A DNA stretch of 64,000 nt from Clarkia xantiana subsp. parviflora (Eukaryota; Streptophyta; Magnoliopsida; Myrtales; Onagraceae): positions 9,961,683 through 10,025,682 of the forward strand of contig JAPTYO010000015.1 in assembly GCA_036873135.1 (NCBI GenBank). The letters run 5' to 3'. The notes beneath the pieces are model-generated. The model was not told the origin of the DNA. It ran no database searches and worked only from the letters and a program-made list of their open reading frames with translations. Below, one piece after another: positions 9,913 through 20,254 of this stretch (position 1 is the first letter of the stretch; each line of letters starts with the position of its first letter). The translations under genes were made by a program, and so were the position numbers.

Positions 9913-10738
9913 ATGGCTGCGATCAGCAATGTGATCTTATAAGATTTGGAATAAGCACGCAAGGATGGTGATCACTGAAATGAGAGGCTTGGAGTACTTG
10001 ACCACGAAGAAAGTCAGGCCAGAGGGAGACTTCACGGCTGAATTGGAGAAAATCCATGATGACTGGGATGCAAATGATCAAGAGATTCGTTCCGCCTTGT
10101 TGTCACTGCTGGAGGATGACATACTCTATGGGTATGATCACTATGAGTCTGCCATGGACCTGTGGGATGGTCTTAAGGCAGGGTTTGGTGTTTACACCAC
10201 AGCCTAGAAGCGATCGTTAAAAATCGCTTTAGACCCATATAAAATGAATCCAAAGCACACAATAAAGGAGCATCTTAGACATATGTCTAACATGCATGCT
10301 GAACTCAAGGAGGCAGGAGAGATCGTGACCGATGAACAAAATGTCCAATGTGTGATTCATTCTTTGCCTGACTCTTGGAATAGAATGAAAATGCACCTTA
10401 CCCATGCCACTCAACTCGATAACCTCGAGAAAGTGCGAGTTCACCTCGAGCTGCAGGAGGATCGTCTCAAGGCTGAAAAACCGAAAGCGGAAATGCATCT
10501 AGCATCCTCGAATCCAGCGAGCAAAAGGGTAAACGCAAGAGGAAGGGAAAGAACCTTCAGGTCAAGGCTAATAAGCCACTAGCTCCAAAGTCTCAGAAGA
10601 AGTTCAAACGAAAGCAATTCGGAAGCAAGAAAGGCAAAGCAAAACAAACACGTAAAGAGGAAACTCGAACGTGTTTTATGTGTGGCGTGAAAGGACACCT
10701 TGTTGTTGCCTGCACAAATCCTCTTAAGGTACGTGCTG
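9913..10738 (+). pseudogene. CopA gag with zinc knuckle
   Basis: The presumed start MAAISNVIL at 9913 is soon followed by TAA. The gag then resumes with ITEMRGLEYLTTKK, QEIRSALLSLLEDD and LWDGLKAGF. A stop at 10205 and another near 10580 break it. The region after it (LRHMSNMHAELKEAG, SLPDSWNRMKMHL) is typical of the Copia gag (UBN2 type). A CCHC zinc knuckle, CFMCGVKGHLVVAC, is at about 10675-10716. The protein would package the RNA. The N-terminal part has lost sequence compared with usual Copia gag. Confidence 0.82.
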
Positions 10739-10739
10739 A

Positions 10740-12621
10740 AGAATAATGATAAACTCATAAGTTCTTCAAGGACTCCTCGAGAGTAATTCAATTTACCTTT
10801 TTGAATTACAGAACCGATAAGGAGAACAAGCACAAACCTGAGGAACTTGCCCCCGAGTCATAAAGATTGAAAGACTTTATCTTTATTTGCTTTGCGAAAT
10901 TGAACCTCTTCATAATTTTCAGTTTAAACATACTTTATAATAATAATGTTCCTTGAAACATAAGAAATGTTATATTTAGAGAACTCGACAACTGCTCGAA
11001 TAAAGTATTGATTATCATTCCTCGAGCTATTCGATCCTTTTAATTACATGTTTAACGCATTTCTTACATATTAATTATAAATCTTATTTTATTATTATCA
11101 CTCCATTGAATGAAATAAACTGTAATGATAATCATGTCTGGAACAGTTAAAACCGATTAAATTGAATTAAATTCAGAAATGAAACCAAGGGTATAACCCC
11201 AGAGTAGATTGCGCAATACGCAAGTGGACCTCGATAGACGGAACACATCGTTTCATTACATGAGTTTAATATTTAAGTGTATATGATGATGTGCTGAATT
11301 TTCGTTTGCACTCCTTCGGAAATATGACTTATTGATAACATTTACATCGGTATGAAGTAAGCTTCGTAAGCTACAACGGCCTTGTAAAAGTATCAACTGA
11401 CACATAAGGTGAATACCTAAGATGCTCAGTTCGGAGATGGGATAAAATATCTGAGATAAGCCAAACGAAGAATGATAAAGTCGGTTAAACGATTTTCCTT
11501 CAAAACGCCTTGAACGATAAATCAGGCTAGGCATTCAAGTTAAATAACACACTACAAGAAGCACAGTTTATATATTTACATAATGTTGGAGTCGTTCTAT
11601 AAGACATTCCATATGGAATGATGACAGATGATTCAAATAAATGTAAAACCGTGTTCCATTAAGATCGGTAAGGTAGGTAACCATCATAGCTGAAAGTTGA
11701 CAATGAGTTAAATCATATCACCATGCGACATTAATTTGCGCAATAAACACGTATTTAGGACAAGGGTACGCCAGTTACTCCTAGAAAATACATGTTTCCA
11801 GCTTGGATTAAATGGTACCGTGGTCCAACATGAGACATTACATCACTTAGAGGGCGAATTTTCCAAATGCATTAACAATTTCAATCAACATAGTCATGAT
11901 CAAAACATAGCAAAATAACGATGACAATCAGGTCCCACTTAATTCGAGTTGGAGAGATTTGAACCAGCAACTCAAGTGAATGTCATGGTAAATGAGAATG
12001 GAGACATTTTCATAGTAAATCCAGTGGGAGGAATAAACCCTACCACAAGTAATCACTGTTGTTGTTGGGACGAATCAAGTCGAACCTGATGGTCAAAATT
12101 GCTGAACCAGGAGTGACACAACTACCTATATTACCCATTATTCCCAGTGGGAATGATCCAACCATACTTGGTTCCAGATCCTAGTGATCAAAGAATGCAT
12201 CTCGGAAGTAAAACCCCGAGACCAAGAGGTTGTAATCGGAAAGTTATAGGTCAAGGTTCTAGCACTGCTGTTGTTCCCAACAGAGGCGATGCTCCGATAA
12301 AAAGCATTGTTCTGAGTGGGAGGATTATTCCCAATAGAAATGATGCTACGATAAGAAGCGTTATTCCGAGTGGGAGAAAAGATCAGACTAATAAGTGGGA
12401 CTCATAATGCCTAGACGAGAGTCAAAGGCAAGTATCCCATTGGGAAAGATGAAAACCCCGCTGAAACTGCTGGCAAGCACTGGAAAGACCTCAAGTGGAG
12501 AAATGGAAAGAAATAATAAATGAGAGAGATCTCCTAAATGAAAGCCATTATAGTCTATGGTTGATTTACATGTTAACCACAGGGGCATAAGGATAAGGTG
12601 AGCCCTGAAAGAAGGCTCACA
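10740..12621 (+). other. CopA segment without recognisable protease or integrase
   Basis: In an intact Copia element this position holds protease and integrase. I see no DSG protease motif, HHCC finger or DDE core in any frame. The sequence is broken by stops. Between about 12010 and 12390 the phrase AGTGGGA recurs several times, resembling copies of the polypurine tract motif. Confidence 0.5.
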
Positions 12622-14028
12622 ACTAATGGAACAAGTCGGAGAGCCCGACTCATTGCGAAAGGTCTTACCCTATGCTTCACGAAGAGGACTTTGATAAGAG
12701 AAACTCAATGACTATGCGTAAAACCACGGTTAGGGCCATTCATGGTCCTGGTCGCAAGTCTCGATCACGAGCTGCACCGAAGGAATGTTAAGACCGCATT
12801 CCTCCACGAAAACCTGGAGGAAGAGATCTACATGGAGCAACCGAAGGGTTTAATTACTCCTGGTAATGAACGTAAAGTTTCTAAACTCCAAAAGGTCCTT
12901 CTACGGTCTTATACAGTCGTCACGGCAATGATACCGCTGAATCAACGAGGAAATCGTAGGAAACGGATTAGTGAGTTTTCACAAGAATCCGTGCATGTAT
13001 TATAAGACCTCTGAGTCTAAGTATTTCATCTTAACCTAGTACGTGGACGACATACTCATTGCCGCAAACGACATCAGTTTCATGAATAAGTCAAAGTCTT
13101 GGTTGGCATCTGTATTTGAGACGAAAGACATTGGAGAGGTCACGCACATCTTAGACATTAAAATTGCCATAGATCAGGCTACCCGGGATTTTTGTCTATC
13201 TCAAGAAGCCTATATCATCGAGCAGTTGAAAGTTGGTTCAGATTACAGGATGCGAAACCCTTGGATGCGCCGGTGGTATTTGGGCGCGCACTGTTGAATC
13301 GTGACAGACCCAAGAACCCGGGAGAGCGTGAACAGATGAAGGGTGCAAAGATTTTAAGCATGGTTGGTATTTCGATATACACCGTGCAATACACCCATCC
13401 GAATATCTATCACGTCGTGGGCCTTGTAGCACATTTCCAATCAGATCCTAGCTATCAACATTTAAAATGTAAAACAAATTATTAAGTTATACCTAATTCG
13501 TTATCCGAAAGGTACTGCCGACTATGCTCTGTGCTATGAGGCGGGAAGTTAGAATCGACCGGTTACAGTGACGCCGACCATGGTGGTGATCCGGATGATC
13601 GTAAGTCCACCACAGGAGGAGTATTTCTCCTTGCAAATGCCGCCATTTCATGGACGAGCAAGAAGCAAACTTGTGTCTCGCTGTCAACAATGGAATCAAA
13701 ATTCGTAGCTCTCTCTAAGAATGCACAGGAAGCAGTCTGGCTGAAAAGGCTTGTTACTGGACTTCTAAACGGTGACGTCACGAGTAAACCTGTGAAGGTG
13801 TTCTCCGACAGTCAGGCAGCAATTGCGGCAGTTAAGAATCTGAAGTACCATAGTAGGACCAAACACAATGATGTGAAATATTTCTATGCTAAATCGATGG
13901 TAGAAGACAATATAATCACTATGGAATACTTATCCAATGATAATATAATCGCGGACCCATTAACTAAACCACTGCTCAGGGATATATTCGAAAAGCATGT
14001 AAAACTGCTTGGATTGCGTAGGGTTTAG
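12622..14028 (+). pseudogene. CopA reverse transcriptase and RNase H, broken
   Basis: RT motifs in order: RARLIAKGLT (about 12640), LVASLDHELHRRNVKTAFLH (12745) with EEEIYMEQPKG, then YVDDILIAAND with the catalytic YVDD pair (about 13040). The intervening finger and palm region is deleted or scrambled. RNase H follows in several frames: KNPGEREQMKGA, a GGVFLLANAAISWTSKKQ stretch, and an intact end from 13690 (MESKFVALSKNAQEAVW, FSDSQAAIAAVKN, DPLTKPL) that stops at 14026-14028. Frameshifts and stops throughout make it non-functional. Confidence 0.85.
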
Positions 14029-15163
14029 AAATGACATGTATCTGTGATAACATTTTGATATTAGAAAGTTATATTTTGTAAACGAAAGAATTGCAGCTGA
14101 GTTTATGATCAATCGACGTCATAATGTTTTGATTACATCAAATTTACGGTCTATAAACTGAGTCGTAGGAGGACGCAATCCTCTACCAAAACTATGTCGA
14201 ATGTTGGCCTTACCTACTCACACAGGTACGGTCGTCTTGCGGTGGAGGGAGGCCTCTACTATGCAAGGTTGGCTAAGAATCAGGGGGATAAAACTGATTA
14301 CGCATAACGATTATCTATTGTCGAAGTAACTCGACATGATCTTCGTCATGCAGATCGTCGTGATGAATTCCGTTCATCATAAATCCACATTCTGGGCCAG
14401 ATGAAAATATGTGATAGCATGATTAACATATCCCATTCTTGTTGACCCAAAAGGTCCAGGTATATTATCAACGCATGCTTCATACTACGCGTGCCATGTA
14501 CGACCACGGGTCACAGTTCGGTTGTGCTAGAAAAAGAATCCTCGTGATTCTGGCGGGCGCAAGCTCTTCACCTCGAGCGTGTGATTGATCCCGGGAGCCT
14601 TATGAAGAGGCACCCAAAGTATCGTCATGGACTCAGAACTCATACCTAAGGTTAGGCCCAATGCTCGCTTCCCGGCGTACGAGCGTAGTGCTGAACAAAA
14701 AGGCCTAGTGACCACGTCTTTGGAAACTGGTTGGGTTTAACTAAGGGTATGAGCGTCAGGGATGGTCAAGTTCACCTATAATTCACTGACTCTTGTATTC
14801 ACTAAGGTGGCCACCAACCGGATATTAGTTGAAGGTTGTGAATACTCGTACAGATGCCTTGGAGAATTGTTCCTATGTGGAAACTAGGCAAATGGAGAAT
14901 TATCATTTGACCTAGGATACTGCGCGGTACAATATGAAATGTTGTTTATAACAGATTGGTTGGAGAAAAGGGAATCAACGTTCCGCGGGCGCTACAATAC
15001 TCCTAACAGATGAGTAGCACGATGCCCATCATATCCGCCGGTCGCACGGCAAACCTCATATGAACTATTCGGAAGCACGAAGCAGATCAAATGGGAGAAA
15101 TAATGATGCGGATTTGGACAACAATACATTAACAGGCACCCTCCCATTCCAGCGAGTGGGAGC
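14029..15163 (+). other. CopA 3' non-coding region and polypurine tract
   Basis: No coding potential was recognised. The last bases, GAGTGGGAGC (15154-15163), directly before the 3' LTR form the polypurine tract that would prime plus-strand synthesis. Confidence 0.75.
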
Positions 15164-15765
15164 TGTAAGCATATAGTGATGGGCGTCGTAATTTGTAGCC
15201 CATAATATGCATAGTTTACCTAATGAACTTGGGTAAATGTCACGTTAGGGTAATTGGGCTAGACCCAAATCCCAATTGACACGGGAGGCCCAAAATTGGG
15301 CCTCCCCAAATACATAGGCCGGCCGAAACTTATAGTGAGGGTAAAGTGGACTTTTCTCCACTTTACTCCTCCTATAAATAAGAGGTGTTAAGGGATATTT
15401 AGGGTTAATCATAATTCCCTCACTAGAGTGTTTTAGAGAGAAAAACCCTCCTCCCACACAACAAGTTTCGGCCGCACCATTCACAACTCCAAGGGTGTGC
15501 CAAATTGCTTTCGAGCAAACTCTCCGAAGATCTGTCCCCGTGCCAAGAATTGATCTGAGGCTTTGCTGTGGAGCTAACACCACGTAGGGCTTCTTTCACA
15601 AGAACCTCTACGGGTTCCGTCTGGTGGATCGAGAACTCCCTCGTGCAAAGGATCTTGGACTACGGTAACTGTTGAGGTATGTGTAACTCTTCCGCTGCGT
15701 AATTTCGATTACATGCACGTACCATGTTTTGTGTTTCTGTAGTGATTACTCTCTGTAATCTATCA
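15164..15765 (+). repeat. 3' LTR of CopA
   Basis: It starts TGTAAGCATATAG and ends CTATCA, followed by the AAGGA duplication. It has the same TATA box and layout as the 5' LTR. Confidence 0.92.
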
Positions 15766-15770
15766 AAGGA

Positions 15771-17322
15771 AAGCAAACTGTGGAAAGAGCCTTTCAACTT
15801 TCGCAAAGGCCCGTTGGGAAAAGAAGAAAATAAGTGGTGTGAAAACCATGAGGTATATGACCACGAAACGGACAACTGTGTAAGTTTGAGATTCCGCATA
15901 AAAAATTTCGTGCTGAATGGAGAACTGGAGCATTACGTCGACCAAGGTGACAAACGTCCAAAGAAGGCCAACGCAGAGTCGTCAGGAAAAGGCAAAGGCA
16001 AAGAAAAAGAGAATGATAACCCACCTGCTAGGGGTCACGTGACTAATTCAAGAGATGTCTACGCATCGCAAATAAAGACACTTCCTAAATATGGGAAGCG
16101 ACGCCAACCTGAAGAAGACGACGTTGTCATCCAATTTTCAAGGGGGGACATGAAGCACATTGTCTACCCTCAAGACGACGCCCTCGTCATTACAATGGAC
16201 ATCGCTGGATATGACGTGAAGTGCATTCTAGTAGATGGAGGCAGTTCTGCTGACATATTACATGTTGGAGTACTTGAACAATTGGGAAAAACGATAGCAG
16301 ACCTTACTCCCGGGACATTCACTTTGGTTAGCTTCGTAGGAGCTGCAACCTGTCCCTTGGGAACAATTACATTACCAGTCATCATTGGCAAAGGATGGAA
16401 AACGCTTAGCATCAACGTCACCTTCGTGGTGGTGGAAGCTCTAGGAGCATACAATGGAATCTTGGGAAGGACAACGATAAACCCTTATGAGATCGTTCTA
16501 TCTACCGTTCACCAAAAGATGAAGTTCCCAACAAGAAATGGGATTGGCGAAGTACTTGGAGATTAGACGACGGCACGAAAGTGTTATGTCAACGCATTGA
16601 GAAGCAGAAAACACGTCGCCATAGCAATGGTCGACACTTACAAGAAGATAAGATTGAACTCTGAGTTCGGTGTTGAAGAAAGTAAGGAGCAAGTTTTAAC
16701 CCTTGTAAGTCTGCCAGAAAGAGTCTACTTCCCAGCATGGCAAAGTGTTTGGGACATCAAGCAGGGACAGAATGAACCAATAATGAGTTATTTCAGAAGG
16801 TTTGCTTACAACGCCGCTTTGGTTAGAGCAACGAAGGGAGATGTGATCAACACATTCTTCTTACACATGAATGCTCCATCTTTCCTCCTTTTCGGAAGAA
16901 TCTGTGGATGGCAAACCACTAATACGATGGCAGACTTAAAAGATAAGCTGGAAACTACAATCGCATGTGAACGAGAGCTGGGATGGGGTACATCTCTCGG
17001 CCAGGATGGGGAAGTTCAAGCTGACAAGCGACCAAACGGAGCCACAGGCGTCAACAACGATTACATTTTCACTCCTCTAAACACAGAGGTTGAGGAAATA
17101 TACGTTAGCCTCCTAGAGAACAAGCTCCCCTCGCCACTCGAACCAAAGACAGCTTTTCTAGGCAAGGATATTGATGAGTGGTGCAAACACCACAAGACAT
17201 GGGGGCACAGCACTAATGACTGCCTGTCTATAAGATTATAGATTGAAGAGATCATCGCGCTAGGCGCACTGAAGAGTTATGTGGCGCACAGCCACCCTGC
17301 TCCGTCATCAAGCCAACCATGA
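15771..17322 (+). pseudogene. E1 gag end, protease and second gag copy
   Basis: After CopA the frame continues with the knuckle WCENHEVYDHETDNC (CX2HX4HX4C) and a Lys- and Gly-rich linker. The aspartic protease core is ILVDGGSSADIL (about 16230) with NGILGRTTINPYE downstream. A stop at 16564 (probably Gln originally) is followed in frame by a second gag-like region: PIMSYFRRFAYNAAL, TMADLKDKLETTI, FTPLNTEVEEIYVSLLENK and a second knuckle, WCKHHKTWGHSTNDC. Further stops are at about 17239 and the natural end at 17322. In an ordinary Ty3/Gypsy element, reverse transcriptase would follow the protease. Here a partial gag repeat takes that place. Confidence 0.85.
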
Positions 17323-18250
17323 AGGCGGCAAACATTTTATCTCTCCCTTTATCTCCACTTACGCTTATTTACTCTAAGTCTTTTTATTTTTAAAGCGGTA
17401 GTACTCTAGTGTAGTTTACGCTTGCTAGCTCTACTACATTTGAGAAGGAGAGATCCGTTGACGCCTTCCTGCATCTCGTTGTAAATATACCAAGAACCTA
17501 ATGAAATCTATCTACTTTCGTAGGTACATTACTAAGTTATACATACTACTTTGGAATTACGCCAAATAGTAAACTACACGCATATTACTCGCACAAACAA
17601 TACAAGCTATCGCGCTATATGCAAACAATCAACTTATATTATACAACATCGACATCTATTATCAACATCAACAATGAGCACATAAACGCTCTCTATCTAC
17701 AATGATGACTACTGTAAATAACGTCAACAACACACTACATCTTAAGTTCAAACCAAGATTTATCTACAAGTGACATGCTGCGACATCCTCCTTGTGAGGG
17801 CAACCCCCATGTTCACAACTAAAAAATGACATGTTGCGAAATCCTATTGTTAAAGGAAAATCCCCATGTTCATAGCCATTCCCTGAGTTTAAAACAGGAT
17901 GCGGCAACATTAAAAGGGACTGATCACCCCGACATGGCGGACGTCCTCTTGTTAGACGACAACCCCATACTGCTACGAAGTATCCTTCCCCAATGCGGGT
18001 TGATACAACATGGCGGACGTCCTCTTGTTAGACGACAACTCCATGCTATTACAAAGTATGCTTCCCCAACGCGGGTTGATACATCATGGCGCGACATCCT
18101 CTCTTTAGAGGGCAACCCCTTGCTATTACAAAGTATGCTTCCCCATCGCGGGTTGACACGCGCTAGCAGGAGCGCACCCTGTCTCAAAAACTCACCAAAC
18201 TTACAAGTCGGGTCTTGTACAACGCTATTTTGCCCGTGAGCATAAAACGG
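17323..18250 (+). other. E1 non-coding region after gag, with degenerate repeats
   Basis: The sequence is AT-rich to about 17750. From 17760 to 18170, irregular units of 50-70 bp recur (GACATCCTCCTTGTGAGGGC, GACGTCCTCTTGTTAGACGA, GACATCCTCTCTTTAGAGGG). Each is a short inverted repeat such as CCTC/GAGG or CCTCT/AGAGG. A diverged inverted copy lies at about 49730-50050 in E2. Confidence 0.6.
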
Positions 18251-18770
18251 AATAAAACACACCAAATGCAGCAAGTAGTGTCTTGCCACAACGTCGCCTT
18301 GGAGTGGACCAAGAGACGAAAAAAACTGCAAGTCGTTCTAAAGCGATCTTGTGCAGCCCTTCTGGACTAACGACGAAGAGGTGCAGTAGCATAGCAGGGT
18401 AAGTACTAGAATAGCCATGGAAAGCCTTGCAACAACGTCACGCGGGGTGTGCCCAACTGACGGATGGAAACACGCATAGCATAGAGCAAGTAGTGTCTTG
18501 CCACAACGTCGCCTCGAAATGGTTCAAGAGAAGGTAAAAACTACAAGGCGTATTGATACGACCTCTGTTCCGCCCCTTGGGTTAACCAAGTGGAGGCGTA
18601 GTAGCATCGCAAAGTAAGTACGGGTCTAGCCATGGAAAGCTTTGCAACAACGTCACGCGGGGTGTGCCCAACTGACGGATGGAAAAACGCATAGTATAGA
18701 ACAAGTAGCGTCTTGTCACAACGTCGCCTTAGAGTGGAACTAAGAGACGGTATAAACTAATGTCTTGCCT
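18250..18770 (+). repeat. Long tandem repeat with hairpins in E1
   Basis: A unit of roughly 220-230 bp occurs about 2.3 times, marked by AAGTAGTGTCTTGCCACAAC near 18275, 18491 and 18703. Each unit contains short hairpins (GCAAG/CTTGC, CTTGG/CCAAG). In the third unit both arms change together (ACAAG/CTTGT, CTTAG/CTAAG). Confidence 0.65.
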
Positions 18771-18947
18771 CGCCAAGAGGAATCTACTATATGCCAAGTG
18801 CCAGTGCCAAGTGCCCTCGTACCAAGTGCCAGCGCCTAGTACGATGCTATCACATGATATTGCGTGTTACTATCTATAAACACGGAAAGTACTCAATACA
18901 CTCATTACGACATTCCTTGGATTTAAAACAAGATGGGCACTCATGAC
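18770..18947. other. E1 sequence up to the E2 insertion
   Basis: It contains four copies of a CCAAGTGCCAG-like word (18790-18835). The expected E2 target duplication on this side is ATGAC (18943-18947). Its partner is lost with the deleted E2 end. Confidence 0.4.
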
Positions 18948-19352
18948 TGTTGAGATCGTTTCCGCTTGGGATATCTCGAACTTTTTTTCAGGGACATCGA
19001 TCCTAGATCCACGAACTAACTTTTGGCTTCTATCTCGAACCCCGAACTAACTTCGATCTCTGTCTCAATTTTCTAAACACCAGGTCCTGCAGAGCGGGCC
19101 ATAACCAGCATGGAGAGGGGGGATGGTGCTGGTTGTGCCCTCTCCGATGCTAAAGTCAGTATTTTAGAGAGAGAAAGTTCTAGAGAGAGGTCAGAGCACA
19201 AATAGCCAATTCTCAAGAGTTTCGAGTCAACCTGTAAAATGGGAGGTCTAGGTCCCTATTTATAGGAAACCTGAGAACTGTGCCCGGTTTGATGTCGATA
19301 AACAGGAAAACGCTTACCGACATCGAGGTTGGCTATACGCGCACTAACTTCT
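18948..19352 (-). repeat. E2 3' LTR, left part (R/U5 side)
   Basis: On the plus strand it begins TGTTGAGATCG. In minus orientation it includes the TATAAATA box (19257-19264) and downstream leader, with the hairpin AACCAGCA/TGCTGGTT around a C-rich loop at about 19099-19132. E3 is inserted at 19353. Confidence 0.8.
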
Positions 19353-19507
19353 TGATGGATATACGCCCAATCTGAACCCGTTGACTTCCGAACCGTTGTA
19401 TTTTTACCATCCCATTAACGATTGTAAATCGAAACTTCAACCCGAACACTTCGCGAACACATCAACGACTCGGACGAGGCCGGAGCGCTCGTCCGACTTA
19501 GGCAAAA

Positions 19508-19698
19508 CTCACCTAGGTGAGGTTGGGTGGCCACACCCGACCTCCCCTAGGGGAGATCGGGTCAGCCAACCCGATCTCTCCTAGGGGAGATCGGGTGGAC
19601 CAACCCGATCTCTCCTAGGAGAGATCGGGTCGGCCAACCCGATCTCTCCTAGGAGGGATGGGATTGGCAAACCCCATCCTCCCTAGGAGGGGTTGGGT
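19508..19698. repeat. 34-bp palindromic LTR array (E3, 5' copy)
   Basis: The sequence alternates between palindromes centred on CCTAGG (CCCGATCTCTCCTAGGAGAG and complement) and on GGCC (GGGTTGGCCAACCC-like). Six CCTAGG centres are present, one fewer than in the 3' LTR. Confidence 0.85.
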
Positions 19699-19864
19699 GC
19701 CCTCACCCAACCCCTACCCCTGGGGGCCGGATTTCTCCTCCCCCCAAGGGCCCCGGCACCATTTTTGGACTCCCACACTCGGTTCACTCCGCCTACCTTC
19801 TCTGTATCCTAAAGTCTTAATTATGCGTTTAAAGGCTAATTAACTGTGTTTTAGGGTTAACGAT

Positions 19865-19886
19865 GTCATTAAGCCACCTTAATGAC
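19865..19886. promoter_or_regulatory. Dyad upstream of the E3 TATA box
   Basis: GTCATTAAG and CTTAATGAC are perfect 9-bp inverted repeats around CCAC, ending 9 bases before TATAAATA. The same dyad is kept in all four LTRs of E3 and E4 (23704, 33595 and 40454). It could be a dimeric factor site; that is inference. Confidence 0.5.
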
Positions 19887-20203
19887 ACCGTTGCCTATAA
19901 ATACCCCACCTTCACAATTCATTTGGACATCTTGGCAATTTGGATTATTTTGCTCTGATATCTCTCTAGCTTTATCTCTCTAAAAACGATACTGACTTAG
20001 GCATCGGAGAGGGTTCACCAGGCACCACCCCCCCTCTCTGTGTCTGGTATTGCCCCTTCTGCAGGGCGCAAGGAGAAGGGAAGCGACGGAAGGAAGGACG
20101 CAAGGTAAGACAGGGCGACCCAAGAGTATCAGATCATCCACATCTCCAGTGAGGAACGGGATTTGAGCCGATCATCCTTTGACCCAGATCTCGGAACCTA
20201 ACA

Positions 20204-20222
20204 CTTGGCGCCGTCTGCGGGC
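20204..20222 (+). promoter_or_regulatory. E3 primer-binding site
   Basis: CTTGGCGCCGTCTGCGGG directly follows the LTR end. E4 has the same site with TGTGGG. Confidence 0.75.
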
Positions 20223-20254
20223 TTCGGACAGAAAGCCTAGCTATAACACGAGCA

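Larger units (their letters stand above)
7198..15765 (+). mobile_element. CopA: decayed Copia element inserted in E1 gag
   Basis: Two LTRs of about 602 bp (7198-7800, 15164-15765) are flanked by AAGGA at 7193-7197 and 15766-15770. The order is LTR, primer site, long leader, gag, gap, reverse transcriptase and RNase H, 3' non-coding, polypurine tract, LTR. Coding parts are broken by stops and frameshifts and no integrase core was found, so this copy is dead. The E1 gag frame resumes in register after the duplication. Confidence 0.93.
19353..20203 (+). repeat. 5' LTR of E3
   Basis: It starts TGATGGATATACGCCC, ends CCTAACA and is 851 bp long. The TATAAATA box is at 19896-19903, preceded by the dyad GTCATTAAG...CTTAATGAC (19865-19886). 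The palindromic 34-bp array is at about 19508-19698. A leader hairpin with a poly-C loop lies near 20018-20047. The 3' LTR is 34 bp longer, one array unit. Confidence 0.92.

Noticed and set aside
10740..12621. Search for a CopA integrase
   Set aside because: No HHCC finger or DDE motif in any frame; only stop-rich sequence, so no integrase call is made.
17826..18331. Open frames on both strands in the E1 3' region
   Set aside because: They follow the degenerate repeat units and are not conserved in the inverted E2 copy.
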